DNA of 64,000 bases from Piscicola geometra (taxonomy: Eukaryota > Annelida > Clitellata > Hirudinida > Piscicolidae), in assembly GCA_943735955.1 (NCBI GenBank), contig OX030959.1:1810272-1874271 (forward strand), read 5' to 3'. Every line of letters begins with the position of its first letter. Position 1 is the first letter of the stretch. Below, piece after piece: positions 11,790-43,423 of this stretch. A program made the translations under genes and the position numbers. The notes under the pieces were generated by a model. That model was not told where the DNA came from and did no database searches. It saw nothing but the letters and a program-made list of their open reading frames with translations.

Positions 11790-11955
11790 ATGTGTAGGAG
11801 AGTCATTCTGAAGACAGTCTGTCCTTCATCTGCAGAGCTCATTTTCCTGGTGAAGCAGGTAGCCAGTGGGTGCTTGCAAGCTTTGCACTAGTGCTCAATC
11901 TGAAGCCCTAGCACTTCCTCTTCTAGATTATTCATGTCTTCTATTTGTCAAGGAA
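11790..11955 (+). repeat. Dispersed repeat with GCCAGTGGGTGCTTGCAAG core, copy 4
   Basis: Close match to 7755-7925 over its whole length: GAAGACAGTCTGTCCTTCATC, CAGAGCTCATTTTCCTGGTGA, core, then CTAGCACTTCCTCTTCTAGA. It lies outside any inverted-repeat element, so it is an independent family. Confidence 0.8.
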
Positions 11956-12109
11956 TGGCCGCAGCAAACCAATGTTTCTTTCTATGAAAATCTCTTCTTG
12001 AAGACTTTTTATCCAATTCTACTTTTTAAAAATAATTTTTTCACGATTTGCGAATATATTAAAATATTTTAGTTCGTTAGACAGTTATTCTAAAAAAATA
12101 ATTTAAACT

Positions 12110-12310
12110 TTTTTTTATTAATTTTCAACATTTACAAAATATTTTAGAATTGTCATATTTTATATTTATATTTTATTTTTTATATTTCATATTTTAATTT
12201 TAATTTTTATGTTTTATATTTTTATTTTATTTTTTATGTTTTACATTTTTATTTTATTTTTTCTATTTTATATTTTAATTTTTCTATTTTTTATTTTTTT
12301 TATAATAGTC
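12110..12310. repeat. TTTTATATTTTATTTT low-complexity tract
   Basis: Irregular T-rich tandem tract upstream of the BRPF-like start. Nothing else is recognisable between 11955 and 12578, and no promoter motif can be assigned. Confidence 0.6.
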
Positions 12311-12578
12311 CATTTTTTGTGTAAAAGGACCTTAAGGATTTAGTTATGTTTAGTCCATAGATTTTATTAATATTTACTAACACTTTATTTGTCGTCTATG
12401 CTACATGTTCTTTGCTTATGTTTATGTTGATTTTTTTGTTTTTGAATCTTATTTAAATTTTAAACGTCTCCCATTTTAATTATTTTTATATTTTTATAAA
12501 ATGTCTATTAAAAATGCGAAAAAAACCTTCACTTGAATTTTCAAGGCAAATTTTGCTGGAATATTTTGGAATGAATAA

Positions 12579-19612
<7,034 letters not shown>

Positions 19613-21044
19613 GCGTCTCAGTGCTCTTTTTATTCGCTCCCGCTTTGTCGTTTCTTTTCAAAGGCTATAGTACAATCTCTATACAATCTTCAAGATATTC
19701 TAGATACTGTTTTCATTTTGGAACGTATCAAATACCCAGCGATCAACCAATCAACAAGCAGGACTCTAGCAACGTGAATATTCGTTTCTCTCAAGTTATA
19801 TACAACACAAACTTACATTCTCATGCGCCTAGGCGAAGATAGTTTTTTATTTGTGTCTATATGAGGCTTCTACAGCAACATGTCATCTCCTGGAGGCCCC
19901 CATAAGTCTCCGCTCTTTCCTCGTTTATCCTTTTTTGCCGTCAAAACTTTCATTTCTTGACACACGATTAAAATTTATTTTCATTGATTTATTTTATTGA
20001 CATATATTTTTTTTAATGTATATTATTTGTTCTCAAACTCTGAACGAGATGCAATGGAGCAGTTCAGATGGATGGGAGCAGCAGGAGATCTTGTTTTTAG
20101 GTTTATTAATGCACTGTTAGTAAATTATTCGTCTCCATGTGTATATCACTATCTAATGTTTACTCGAAAGTAGTTTTCTTTTATTAGATTACTTTTCATC
20201 TCAAAAAACGTTTTATTCATAGTTTTTGGTGAAATGTTAATTTTAAATATTATGTTAATATTTAATATAGGATGTAGGGATAGATTAAAAACAATTGAGT
20301 TCACTGTGACTCGCTTTTCATTCATAAAATAATTATTTTTTTCTTTATAATTATAATAAATCTATTTTAAATATTTTATCGAATGAATGGTTTCATTTTG
20401 GGATGAATTTCAGTGAAAATAGAAAGTGCGAATGAATTGAGCGCTGCAAAGTGTTGGCAGGGCTGCTGTTGTCTGGCAACCACTGGTTCACCTTGTCTCG
20501 CATATTGTGAGGGCCTGTTTTATCTGGTGAACAATCAAGTCGAAATCGCCAATCTCATCACCTGGCATACACTTAGTGACTAGGCTAGTCAGAATTGAAT
20601 CTGTCTCATACTTCAGCTTCTCCACCAAGATCATCTCCATTACCAGCTCAATGAGTTACAACGGCACTTTCTTCTTTATTGTCGTTGTGGTTGGAAATGT
20701 GTCTCGACAAAGTGATGAAATTAGATATAAATGTTTCTTAAAAAAATTAAATGAAACAGTTATAAGTGCAAACCATCATTAAACGGACAATCTTGTAAAA
20801 TCGACTTGAAATGTTCAAGGGGTTGTTGCTAACCGGTTTTTATGCAGTGAGAAACAGAGTATAAAATAAAATAAAAGTCGTGGACATTTAAAATTAATAA
20901 AAACGTCTACTCTTATCGAATAAAATTATATATTCAAAATTAAAGTAGTTGAAAAGATGAAATAGTTGTGAAACACTTGAAGATGTATTTTAAATCAACA
21001 TCTTTATGTCTAAGGCACGCGCTGCTCGCCAGCTCGGACCAGCA
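19613..21044. other. 3' flank of BRPF-like gene and intergenic DNA
   Basis: AT-rich with no supportable exon. I looked for a PWWP-type exon (a W-[PW]-x-[PAG]-L core) here and saw none. The ADAM gene on the other strand ends at 21045. Confidence 0.6.
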
Positions 21045-24000
21045 TTAGGCGTTAGAATCTCGTGGTCCTAGCTTCTTTTTGATTCTATCGAACTGAGGGT
21101 TGTTGTTCAACTCATTCAAGTGCACCTGTATTCCCATGCGATCCTTCATATTCGGTAGCACAGGCGACCTGACTGGAGAAGCAAGAGGAGCGGTAGAAGG
21201 GAACGCACCTCGGAACTGAGTGGGCTTGGAGGCTTCTTTGTGGTTGAACTTAGGTTTCAAGTGGGCATCAGGAACTGGCGGCATGATGCTTTTCCTAGTG
21301 GTGGTCTGAATGGAAAAGAGTTTTGGTTTGTAGAAGGCACTGGAGGCACTGGGAGGAAAGGCAGATGGCGGGGTCGTCAAGTTAGCGTTTATTATTTCAG
21401 GGGGAACCGATGGTTCTGGGTCGTAAGAGTAGCCTGGACGACTTTGCTTCAACTCATTGTGGTTCACATACTCGCCTCCAGGGTTCTGAAATAGAATCGT
21501 TTTTGCATTGGAAAAAGAGTTAATGGTTAATGACTAAAAATATTTTCAAATGATCATTGGTAGGCACCATAGCGGTTGTGTTTGAAACTCGATGGGGGTT
21601 CAAGCCACGTTAATATTATTTATCGTTGTATTTTATAGTATTTTATTGTGTTGTATTGTAGTATATTGCATGGTATTTTATTGTGTTGTATTGTATTTTA
21701 TTGTGTTGTATTGTAGTATATTGTATTGTATTTTATTGTGTTGTATTGTATTTCATTGTGTTGTATTGTAGTATATTGTATTGCATTTTATTGTAATTAT
21801 TCAAGTATGAAGTCATGAATCTTTATTTTCCGAAGGCAACAAACTTCAGCGTGGATGACTGCAGTGACATCGGTGTATTCGCCCCCATAGACGTTGTCAA
21901 GGGCAGGCAGTTTCGGTGGCTTAATCGTGGCGAGTCTTGCAGCAGTCACTATGCCCGTTGGTCCTGCGCGCCTGAAAGCCGTGATTTCAAAAAATATATA
22001 AATATTTATGTGTACAATTTCTAGTTTGTATTTATTAAAACATATAAAAGAGTTCTTAAAATAAAGTTTATAGATTCAGTTTTTTAAAAAAACCCGTTGA
22101 ATGACTCGATGAACTACTTAAAAATTGATGGGAAAAAGTGATTGAAGTTATAAACTCAAGAACCTACTTGAAAAAGTTGACAATACGTTTTTTGTGTCTG
22201 AAATCATAAGCGAATATTGCAAGGAAAATGAGGATAAGAATGGCCAAAACCACCACTGCGATCCAACCCAAATTCATTTGAGGCTCTGAAATGGTGTGGA
22301 AACTCTTTTTAAACCAAATAAACCTATTTAAATGCTTAAAACTTCTCGGTAAAGCCACAATAAAGTTTTTGAACAAGACTTACCAGCTTGGGATTTATTA
22401 GAATTGTTCACATCGTCAGCAACCATTCGGGAAGTGGTGGTGGTAGACTGGGAGACGGTCTTTGAGTGGTTAAGAGTTGAAGATGAGATAGTGGTTTTTG
22501 AAGTTGGTATTGTGGGTTTAGTTGTTGTTTTTGTTGTTGTAGTGGTGGGAATTGTGGTTTTAGTTGTTTTTGTTGTTGTAGTGGGTATTGTGGTTTTAGT
22601 TGTTGTTGCAGTGGGTATTGTAGGTTTAGTTGTTTTTGTTGTTGTAGTGGTTATTGTGGTTTTAGTTGTTGCTGCAGTGGGTATTGTAGGTTTAGTTGTT
22701 GTAGGTACCGTGGGCTGAATTGCTGGTGTAGGAAACATTTGACCATTCCTATATTCACAAGCATTTCCTTCATATCCTGTATCGCAATGACAATTCCCAT
22801 CGCTGCCACACTTCTGTTGTGATGCAGGTAGACCCTTGTTAGCGAAGCATTTGAAGACTCAATGAATGAACTTTCATAAGCTTTTACAAATGAAAATATG
22901 TTGTAGCTAAAATATGTAATCTTTAAACACTTTTAAGTGTAGAATCTTTTTCAAAAGTGATTCATACATTTTTGCATATAATTACTATTTGCCTCACCCC
23001 ATTGACACAGGAAGGGCAAGGGTTGGTGGAGAGTACGTATTGAACAGGAAGACACATCTTATTGAAACACATCTAGAAAATGATATATCATAAAAGTTAA
23101 TTACTTGCAGTTCTAATTTACATCAATTATTTATATTTATTTAAAAATTATTAAATAATTGTTTTAAATGTGCATGAGACACCTTATCTTGGCCACACGG
23201 AGAGCCGTTTGGGGCAAATCCAGGGTCGAAAGTGTCTGTCCCCACGTCAAAGACGCCATTGAAACAAGATTTTTGATTGTAAAGTTTGGTCGATATCCAC
23301 TTGTAGTTGAAACTTTTGGCGGGAACAGCAGAGCTCGAATCGCACTGCACAGCTCCACATTGTCTGTTCCTGAGACAAAATGCAGAGAATATCATAAAAT
23401 TCCGTACAAACAAAAAGTTTAATAGTTATTTATTAAAAGCAATATATTAAAAGCTTTTTAATCCTAAAGCGCTTTAACGTTTAACTTAAGAACAATAAGG
23501 TTATATTTTATAGGCTTATAACTTATAATTTATAACTTATAAATCTAGCACTCACTCCACTGAGCAGGCAGTATATGCATAAGACAAGCTGTCTGCATAC
23601 GAGATGCTCTTGCCGCAGAAGCCATGCACTTGACCCCCTAGGTTGAACTCATAGCACCCAGCAATTCCGTCTTTCGCACCGTCTCCGAATATCAGCTTGC
23701 ACTGCACATCTCGATTCTGACAGAAGCCATCATAGCAGAAGCCTGGCGCCTAAAAGAGGTTAGCAGTTACTTTAGTTTATTTATTAAAAGAATTGCAAAC
23801 AAAATTCAAAAATATTTGTAGAAAGAATAATTAATTTTTTTATTATTAAAAAAAAATGTATTCACGTTATGAATGGTGCACGCGGTGCCTCTGTGGAGGG
23901 TGATGTCGGCAGGGCAAGACATCGATTGGCCATCACAGGTCTCAGCAAGGTCACAGGGAGATTTAGCAGCTCTACAAGTGGAGCCCTGGCCTCTGAGTCT

Positions 24001-27000
24001 GCATGCAGCAACGTCACAGCACTTGCCTTGGGCGCATTGAGACGCTGGCGTGAGTTGACAGCTGTTGCAGCAGGCACTGTTGCAGAGCTGGCATGGGCGG
24101 AGTGAGATTGCATGAAAATAATTAATTTTTTAGGTTTAAACATAATTTTTGAACATTTATTTATAAACAATAAAATTTTTTATTCTATCAGATTTTTGCA
24201 AGTTTAAATATTCAAAACTAATTACTGAAAACTCACGCTGGAAGGCATTCTGCCACAGTCGCACTGCTCTCCCGCCTCCAGAATGCCATTGCCACACACG
24301 GCCAGGTACTCGTTGAGGCTTTGTGGAACGTTGTGCAGGCAGATGTCTGCGCCATTGCTTTTCAATCGATCCAGATTTTGTTTCGAACAAGACGAAAAAT
24401 GAAGTCCAGCTTTCGAAACACTGAGGAAATGTACTATGATTAAAAAACTTGAATCGTTAAAGTGATTTTAAATTAATACACTCGATCATTTCCCACGTAC
24501 TCGGCATATGCGTTCATGATGCAGTTGACTGTGGCAGTTTCGCATTGGCAGTCGGCAGAGTCGTGGTACAAGCCAAAGTTGTGGCCAATTTCATGCGCCA
24601 AAATGGCTCCTGTCACGTCGGTACGGCCTCTTATGCCCTGAAAAGATTCAATGGATTATTTGAAAATGAGAATATATTTGCTCTAAAGAAAGGATTTTTA
24701 ATTGTTTAATATAAACCTAAATGCATAAACCATAATTGAAAAAAGTGAAGAAAGTATAATATGGCAGAATAATTGAGTTATGCCTGACAGACCCTCAGGA
24801 GACCTCCGGAGTTGATTTGTGAACACATGCTGTCCACCATTGCCAGCCCCAGAACGTTTCCGCTAAAAACGATTCCACTGTAGGAGATCAATGGAATCAT
24901 TGTTATAGGTATAGTTTGATTTTTGGAAGTAGTCTTTTAATTTTAAAGTTTCAAACCTTTTTGGTTTAATTATTTAAAAAAATAAATTTTAAACTCAATT
25001 TTTAACAATTAAAAATGAATAGCAATACAATCTTCTATACTTCTCATCAACGAACCTCAAAAAGTATGCATTGTCGTTGTACGTGTTGATGTTGTTGAAG
25101 CGGTACTTGTAAAAGTGTTCCAAAGTGGTGCCACTAGTAGAGGAAACCACAAACTTGTCAGATCCACTCCACACCTCCATTCCCACCACCAGCACATGCA
25201 CACCTACCGTTTGGTATAACTGGAATAATTTTGGTCATTATTAATTTTAGAATGAATATTGTGAAGATTTTATTAGTCTCAATGTTGCATTCATTATATT
25301 TCAACTCAACATTGTTGAGTAACTGAAATATTTGCATGCTGGTGAACCCACCAAATTGGCATTGTTGGCGGACTCTTTGAGGAAGGTTATCGTCTGTCCT
25401 ATGTCGTTGCCGTTATCACTCAACTGAAAATTTACGAGAAATAATTTTTTATTAATTTTTACGAAATAATATAAAGAATTGGAATGTGAAATTTTTATAT
25501 CTTTAGCGTGATTTCGTGTGAAACACGGCATTTTTATATCAAAAAATAAACTTTTTTGTTATTTTTTTCGCTTTTAAATTTAAATATTATTAATAATAAA
25601 AATAATGATAATAATGATAATAAGTAATGATAATAAGTAATGATAATCACCAGCTGAGTGTCGGCCACCAGATAAAGTTCTAAAACGAGTTTTTCATCGA
25701 AGAAGTCCTCTTGCACGCTTCTTTTCCTCTGAATTGGCAACATGATGAGTTTAGTTATTTATTCAACTTATATGCAACCAAATTCAAAAGTTAATTGTTT
25801 AGAAGCTTCTATAAGGTGTAAAACTCAAGAAGAAATAATCCGCATACTCTTGAGCTGTTTGGTGTCGATCTTTTCCGAATTTTGTGACGAAGACCTGAAA
25901 TATCTGGAATAGCGACGAGAAACGTTCATGAAATGTCAATACTTTTCAAACTAAGTCAACTTTGAAAAAAATCTAAATGTCTCATTAAATGCGCCAAAAG
26001 TGTGAGCTTACCATGGTACCAAGTGGCGATGTTGTTGTTGTCTTCGGTGCTGATGTGGAAGACGCTTTCGTTGCTGCTGCTCACGTGCCACGTCTTGTTC
26101 CTCACTCTGAAGAAGCCGCTGTGTTGTTGTTGTGTGGTTGAAGTGTTTGTATTGTTGCTATTGTTGTTGTTGTTTTTGGTTAAGTGTTTGTGTTTGTACT
26201 GTTATTTTGTTTGTTGAAGTGTTTGTTCTGTTTGATGTTGTTGTTGTTGTAAAAGGGATTCCTCGCTCATATAAGGTTGGGGCTGAAGACTGCTCGGAAC
26301 CTGAGGAGAGGGCAGGAGACGAAGGCGGCTGACGAGTCGGACTCGCCTCTGACGGAGCCCACGTAGTAGCAGAAGTCCTCGCTCTGTGGCGAGTGGTGGT
26401 GGTGCGAGGAGGAAGGGGGAGGTGGAGTGGTAGTGCAAGGAGGGAGGGGGAGATGGAGTGGTGGTGCGAGGAGGGAGGGGGAGATGGAGTGGTGGTGCGA
26501 GGAGGGAAGGAGAGATGGAGTGGTGGTGCAAGGAGGGAGGGGGAGATGGAGTGGTGGTGCGAGGAGGGAGGGGGAGATGGAGTGGTGGTGCGAGGAGGGA
26601 GGAAGAGATGGAGTGGTGGTGCGAGGAGGGAAGGGGAGATGGAGTGGTTTGAAGGTTATAGTCGCCAAAGTTTGTATTCTTTGAGTGCTTATTTGAGATG
26701 ATAAAGAAGGTATTAAGCCAAAAGTGTGGTTTAAATGAGTTGAGTAAGTTGATAAAATTACTTCTCACACACTCACCTGGTTCGTCTCTCTGTAGTAAGT
26801 GCCTTCAGGCGTCAACACTTTCTCACGGAAGTCTGCAGACAACAGCATCCTGTAGTCGGTTTCAGATTACAAGTTCAAAGTAATTTAGAGGCTAGAAATT
26901 AAAACGCCGAAAATATTAATTTAACTTCAACGCTTCTAGTTTTAGTTGGTGCCAATTTCACTAAATTCAAAGGCAACGAACGTGTTGAGAAGAAGGTCGA

Positions 27001-27360
27001 CGGTGAAGGAGGCATCTTGGTGGGAGAGCAGCAGACTGACTTGTCTGGCATGCTGACCCTGCAATCGCAGCATAATTAATACTTCATCTACATATTGTTC
27101 CTTAACTATCCCCCTTAAATAAAATTAATTTAGGTACAGCAACAAAAAACTAATCAGCTAAGTTTAGCTACCATAAAAATGAATAATTGCCTGTTTAGGT
27201 ATTTTTAGAAATTTCATATTAAAACTTCCATGTAAACTTCACGACGAACTTTTTGCATGGTTGATCTGGAAGGAAGGCCGTCGATGAGGATGACGACTTC
27301 ATCGCACTGACAGACAGCCACCAGCACCAGCAGCAAGCTCCATCTTATTATTAGATTCAT
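21045..27360 (-). CDS. ADAM family metalloprotease-disintegrin, complete
   Basis: A membrane-anchored sheddase. Exons read right to left: signal peptide (27360, MNLIIRWSLLLVLVAV) and start of propeptide; propeptide exons near 27050, 26850, 26380 (EDFCYYVGSVRGE) and 26120; furin-like RKRS then catalytic start LVLELYLVADTQ (25740-25650); VGVHVLVVGMEVW (25200); VLGLAMVDSMCS (24860); zinc site HEIGHNFGLYHD with Met-turn CIMNAY (24630-24500), all ligands present, so predicted active. Disintegrin CGNGILEAGEQCDCG follows (24400-24240), then CNSACCNSC (24100-23880), Cys-rich (23755-23540, 23360-23180), EGF-like (22850-22770), a Thr-rich stalk (22740-22400), a transmembrane helix IAVVVLAILILIFLAIFAY (22260-22200) and a Pro/Ser-rich cytoplasmic tail to the stop at 21045. 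Domain order is that of the ADAM8/9/12/19/28/33 branch; the exact orthologue is not resolved. Confidence 0.93.
21620..21800. repeat. TTGTGTTGTATTGTATTTTA-type tandem repeat in ADAM intron
   Basis: Irregular units of about 20-50 bases composed of TTGTGTTGTATTGTA and TTTTA/GTATA blocks, between two cytoplasmic-tail exons. Confidence 0.8.
22430..22725 (-). repeat. Thr-rich mucin-like stalk repeats in ADAM coding exon
   Basis: Coding tandem repeats of TTTKTT(K)PTIPT type between the EGF-like and transmembrane segments: a long O-glycosylatable spacer. Confidence 0.85.
26390..26655. repeat. 31-bp minisatellite in ADAM intron
   Basis: Eight to nine units of GGAGATGGAGTGGTGGTGCG plus AGGAGGGAGGG. 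The array begins directly at the propeptide exon carrying CYYVGSVRGE, so on the minus strand it is the 3' end of the intron. Confidence 0.92.
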
Positions 27361-28734
27361 CGACAAGGTGTTTGAGAAAATGGTCAGTGTTTAAAGACGC
27401 CTAAGATGAAACCACCACGGAAATATTATAAAATATTTTTTCACTAAATCCCTTGTAAATTGATTTATAAACAACTTTTCATTAATAAACTCATGACTCC
27501 TTAATTTTTTTTTCAATAATGAACAAGAAACTAAAAAGTTTAAATGCTGAACTTGAATGAATAATTTTATGAAACCGACAATAAGGTTATTCAGGATTTA
27601 TAAAGTGGCCCCAATATAATCGATATGTCACAATAACATTCACTGAGTGGCACGACGTTACATAAGACACTCACTCTTCGTCATCGTTACTTCGTCAAGC
27701 AACAGCCTTTGAATCGACGTCTTGCTCTCTCAGATCCTATTATAAGCGCATGATTTTCTGGATAATACTCTTTTAAATTTAGCACTTACCTTCCGAATTC
27801 CAAGGCATTCTGACATATTCATAAACCACTATTCCTACCGCTCGAGCCATGTACAACTTTGAAGTTTTATATACTTCTATTTGAAAATGGGAATCGAGAA
27901 TAGTTTCAAGTATAGAAACTTTCTACCACAAATGATCCTGCCTCACATCACTCACAACATGAAATCCACAGGGCGTCAAGGTTGTCGTCATCGTGTATTC
28001 TCATTATACGAATCTGAATTATACTTTGAAGAAATCAAAACTAGCTTCATCTTAACATGGAAGAAATACATTTTTAGAACTATTAATTTGAAAAATTCAC
28101 TCACTTTGAAATAAGCTGTGTAAGTTTTACCAAATGTTACAGGTTTTAATTAATATTCATTCCTAATTAGCATAATCTTAATGCACTTTCTCTTCCAAAT
28201 CAATTACATTCAATAGAAACTATTAATTATATGATTGTCATGAATCAAAAGAAGGACAAAAGAAGCATGATTGTGCGTGATTAGTCATCTGGAATGCACA
28301 ACAATATTTGGACAAGGCCTTATAAGGCTTTTATGAACAACTCTCGCGTTATAGCTTTAGTATACTGACGGCTTTTAAATTATTTTTGGAAAGGTCGATA
28401 GAGGCCCTCAAGATTTTTATTTTATTTTCTTTCGTCAGAGTTTTGTGATGTAAAAACGTCTCACCCTTACACTAATCCTTATCTTAACCCTATCCTATAA
28501 TAAAGTGAAAAATTTTTGAATGAAGCAAAAAGGGACGAAACCTATTCATTCCTTATTTTTGTCTGTTTTTTTTCTCTGTCACTAGAAGCACTGTTGTGGA
28601 GCTCAAAGAGAAAGAAATTAAGGGTTGGTTGAGTGAATAAAAAAAATAATGATTAAATTAATGAATCAATGAAAGTATGTATGGATAAATGAATTAATGA
28701 AATGGCTAAAATAACTTTTTTATATAGTTATTAG

Positions 28735-28903
28735 CAGGAACGGCGATCTGCTGAAAACCTTGGGGGGGTCTTAGCCAGAATTCTGGTGATCCTGCGGGGG
28801 GGGGGGGTCCTGGGTTTTTACCATTAAAATGGACCCTTCATTAACAAAAAGTGGGAGGGTCGGACCCCAAGACACCCTCAGGATCGCCGCCCATGGTTAG
28901 TAG
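28735..28903. mobile_element. hAT-like MITE, short copy with 8-bp target duplication
   Basis: Inverted ends CAGGAACGGCGATCTG and CAGGATCGCCGCCCATG, with G-rich and C-rich runs inside. Flanking octamers GTTATTAG (28727-28734) and GTTAGTAG (28896-28903) match at 7 of 8 positions. A related longer copy lies at 32511-32837. Confidence 0.65.
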
Positions 28904-29101
28904 ACAACTAGAATTGTCAAACGAGTATAAAAAATTAAAAAGTTGTTTGAGAAGAAATGATGATAAATAAACTCAAAATAACATGCTGCTACAGGATCTA
29001 ATATAAAAAAATTATCTAACGTAATAATTTTAAAAACAAAAATGGTATCATTTTTCGAAATAACTAAGCAAAACAATTCAAACCCCAGCAAGCCCATACA
29101 A

Positions 29102-29220
29102 ATTCCTAGAAGCTATTGACAGCTACGAGCCGCCCAAGGCACCTGAAACTAGAGCAACTATTCAATCTAGTCGCACTGAATCAGTTCACTTCGAACCAAT
29201 TGTAATGTCTCAAAAGTTCG
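29102..29220 (+). other. Candidate upstream exon, unassigned
   Basis: A GC-richer open stretch in one frame (LEAIDSYEPPKAPETRATIQ...) ends at a strong donor, GA|GTGAGT at 29221. It lies 1.3 kb before the first recognised formin exon and could encode part of its missing N-terminus, but I see no clear match to the INF2 domain. Confidence 0.25.
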
Positions 29221-30514
29221 AGTGAGTTCTCCTGGTTCTCTTTGGTTATTTCCGTTTCTCTCTGGTTCACTTGGTTTATATTAATTTGAATGGTTCAAGA
29301 GTTCGATTAAATTCATTTGCCAAGCTTCGAAAGATCAAGAATCTATAATTTCGCCAACTCATGTTTCGAGAATACAATTTAGTTTTGCGTTTTTTTCAAT
29401 ATTGAACCTGAACTATTTTTAATCTTTTACATTTCAAATCCATTAAATAAGCACTTCATGTAAGCATATGCGCACACACGAGCAGCCGTAATTCCCACAA
29501 ACTTTCAAAATACCAACGCAACCGCACATTCATGCTGAAGCTTTGTTCAAACGAATAAAAGCATTTTTCCTCGAATTCATACTCGCCAAAAAATGTGGTT
29601 GTGTCTGTTCAAACATAGAAACAGCCATGCTTTTCAACGTAGAATCAGCCTTCACCCTTTCCAGAATAAAACACTTTTTTCTTGGTTTTAATTGCATAAA
29701 AAGAATGAAATGAACAAAATAGGATAAAATTCATGCAATTTAATTTACAAAAATTATATTTATGAGAGATATATATATTTGTTTTTATAAAAAATATCTA
29801 GAACTAATAAATGGCTTGAGCATGAAGGGACCAGCAATGGTTGAGTTCTCCAGTGTAACTTCATTGTGTAGCTGTGTTGGCTCTGTTTTATTTTCATTAT
29901 CAAACAGTCAAACCTATCTTCTTAAAAAATCTTAGAATAAAAAAAGTTTGATCTTTTGTATTATAAAATTATTATTATGATACTATTTGTATATCGAACT
30001 AATGATATCCATATAATATTAATATAAATTGCTTTAATAATCCAGTTTTCATTCTATTCATCGCATGCTCTATTGCCTACAATCACTTGTTTACCTGCTT
30101 GTCATTCAAGCACTCACTTCAAATACAGAACGCTGTCACTCTAGTCTGTGGAGCTCAGTCCTGCAGCTTTAAAATTATTTAAGAAGTTTGTGAAAACATG
30201 TATGATCAAAATTAATCTTTAAATATATCATATATTTTAATATATATTCAAAGGAATTAAATTTAATAATTAAAATGTAAGCGGGCTTGTGAAAAGAGTC
30301 CTTGCTTTTTTTGAAGCAGACTTAACGATTCCCTGTAAATGGCTAGTGAGGGTTTAGTTTATCCATACAAGTCACTAATGCTCTCATACCTCTAATGAAA
30401 TAGACATGAAAACTGATTTAAAATAAGCAAAAACGTATAAATAAAGTTTCTCTTGTGTTTGAATTTCTTGAACGACAAATAAGTTGACCGGTTGGCGAGT
30501 GAAAAGGTCTGACG

Positions 30515-42501
<11,987 letters not shown>

Positions 42502-42709
42502 TTTAAACTGAGTTGCTAAGCTGTTTTTTCGTTCTTAATTTATATTTATTCAATTTTTCGCTACTTTTTGTTACCGATATATACATAAAAGTTTTGTAGA
42601 TATGTTATTAAATTTTTTACTCTCTGAATTTAAAGTTGTAATTCTTTTTTGAGTTCTATTTGAGAAAAATCAAGTTCAGTCAGATTGTAAGGAGACTAAC
42701 TTAATAATT

Positions 42710-42800
42710 AATAAAGATGTTGATCAAATGCCTGCTTATTACTGCTGCCCTTAAGAATGAGTATTAACTTAACCGTTAGTTCTTCATGTGATATAATAAA
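42710..42800 (+). terminator. Polyadenylation signals after the formin stop
   Basis: AATAAA occurs at 42710-42715 and 42795-42800, about 210-300 bases after the TGA at 42499-42501. Either would give a 3' UTR of ordinary length. Confidence 0.6.
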
Positions 42801-43423
42801 ATATCTTATTGACTCTGTGAATCGTATTTGAATAAAAATGGACTAATAATAGCAATAGTGTTTGCACTCATTCGGTAGTGGTACGAAATTTCAAAAGAGC
42901 TTATCATTCTAAAGCAGCTATTGTTATTCGTTACGGTATTTATAGGTGCTTTTAAGTGCATTATAGACTATAATTTCTAGTTACCAGATGAATTTAATTG
43001 TTTCATGCCCTAAATAGTGAACTTAATTAAGGTCATGCTTGTAATATTCTCAGTTAAAAATGAGAATGATTAACTTCAAATGAATGTATTGGTTTACAAA
43101 AATATTTTTAGTAGTTGAAATTAATTTTGGTGCAATGATTGATTTTCACTTTTTACATGATTATTTTCTTTACTTGTTTTAAAACTCCAAGATAACTTAT
43201 TACACAGCAAATACCAATGCAGCTTATATTTATTAATAATTTTTTTATTTTTAGCATATTAATTGAGTAAATTAATATTAATAATATTATTAAGATTTAA
43301 AACCAATTCTGTACATTCCTTGTTTTCAACGAGCGTCTCAGCTGTTCGCAAGACTCTTTAAATTATTCTTTTCCTGAACTTTTAAAAATATATTTGAATA
43401 TTTTCATTTTTTAAAAATTGAAA
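42801..43423. other. Intergenic, nothing recognised
   Basis: AT-rich spacer between two genes transcribed in the same direction. It presumably holds the promoter of the WD-repeat gene, but no motif can be assigned. Confidence 0.5.

Larger units (their letters stand above)
27361..30514. other. Intergenic between divergent ADAM and formin genes
   Basis: Mostly AT-rich sequence. It contains a MITE-like element (28735-28895) and a possible upstream exon near 29102-29220 (reported separately). The two genes are transcribed away from each other, so promoters of both should lie here. No TATA or initiator motif can be assigned with confidence. Confidence 0.55.

Noticed and set aside
27881..28114. 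77-codon open frame in the ADAM-formin spacer
   Set aside because: No domain, no homologous motif recognised, AT-rich composition like surrounding non-coding DNA.
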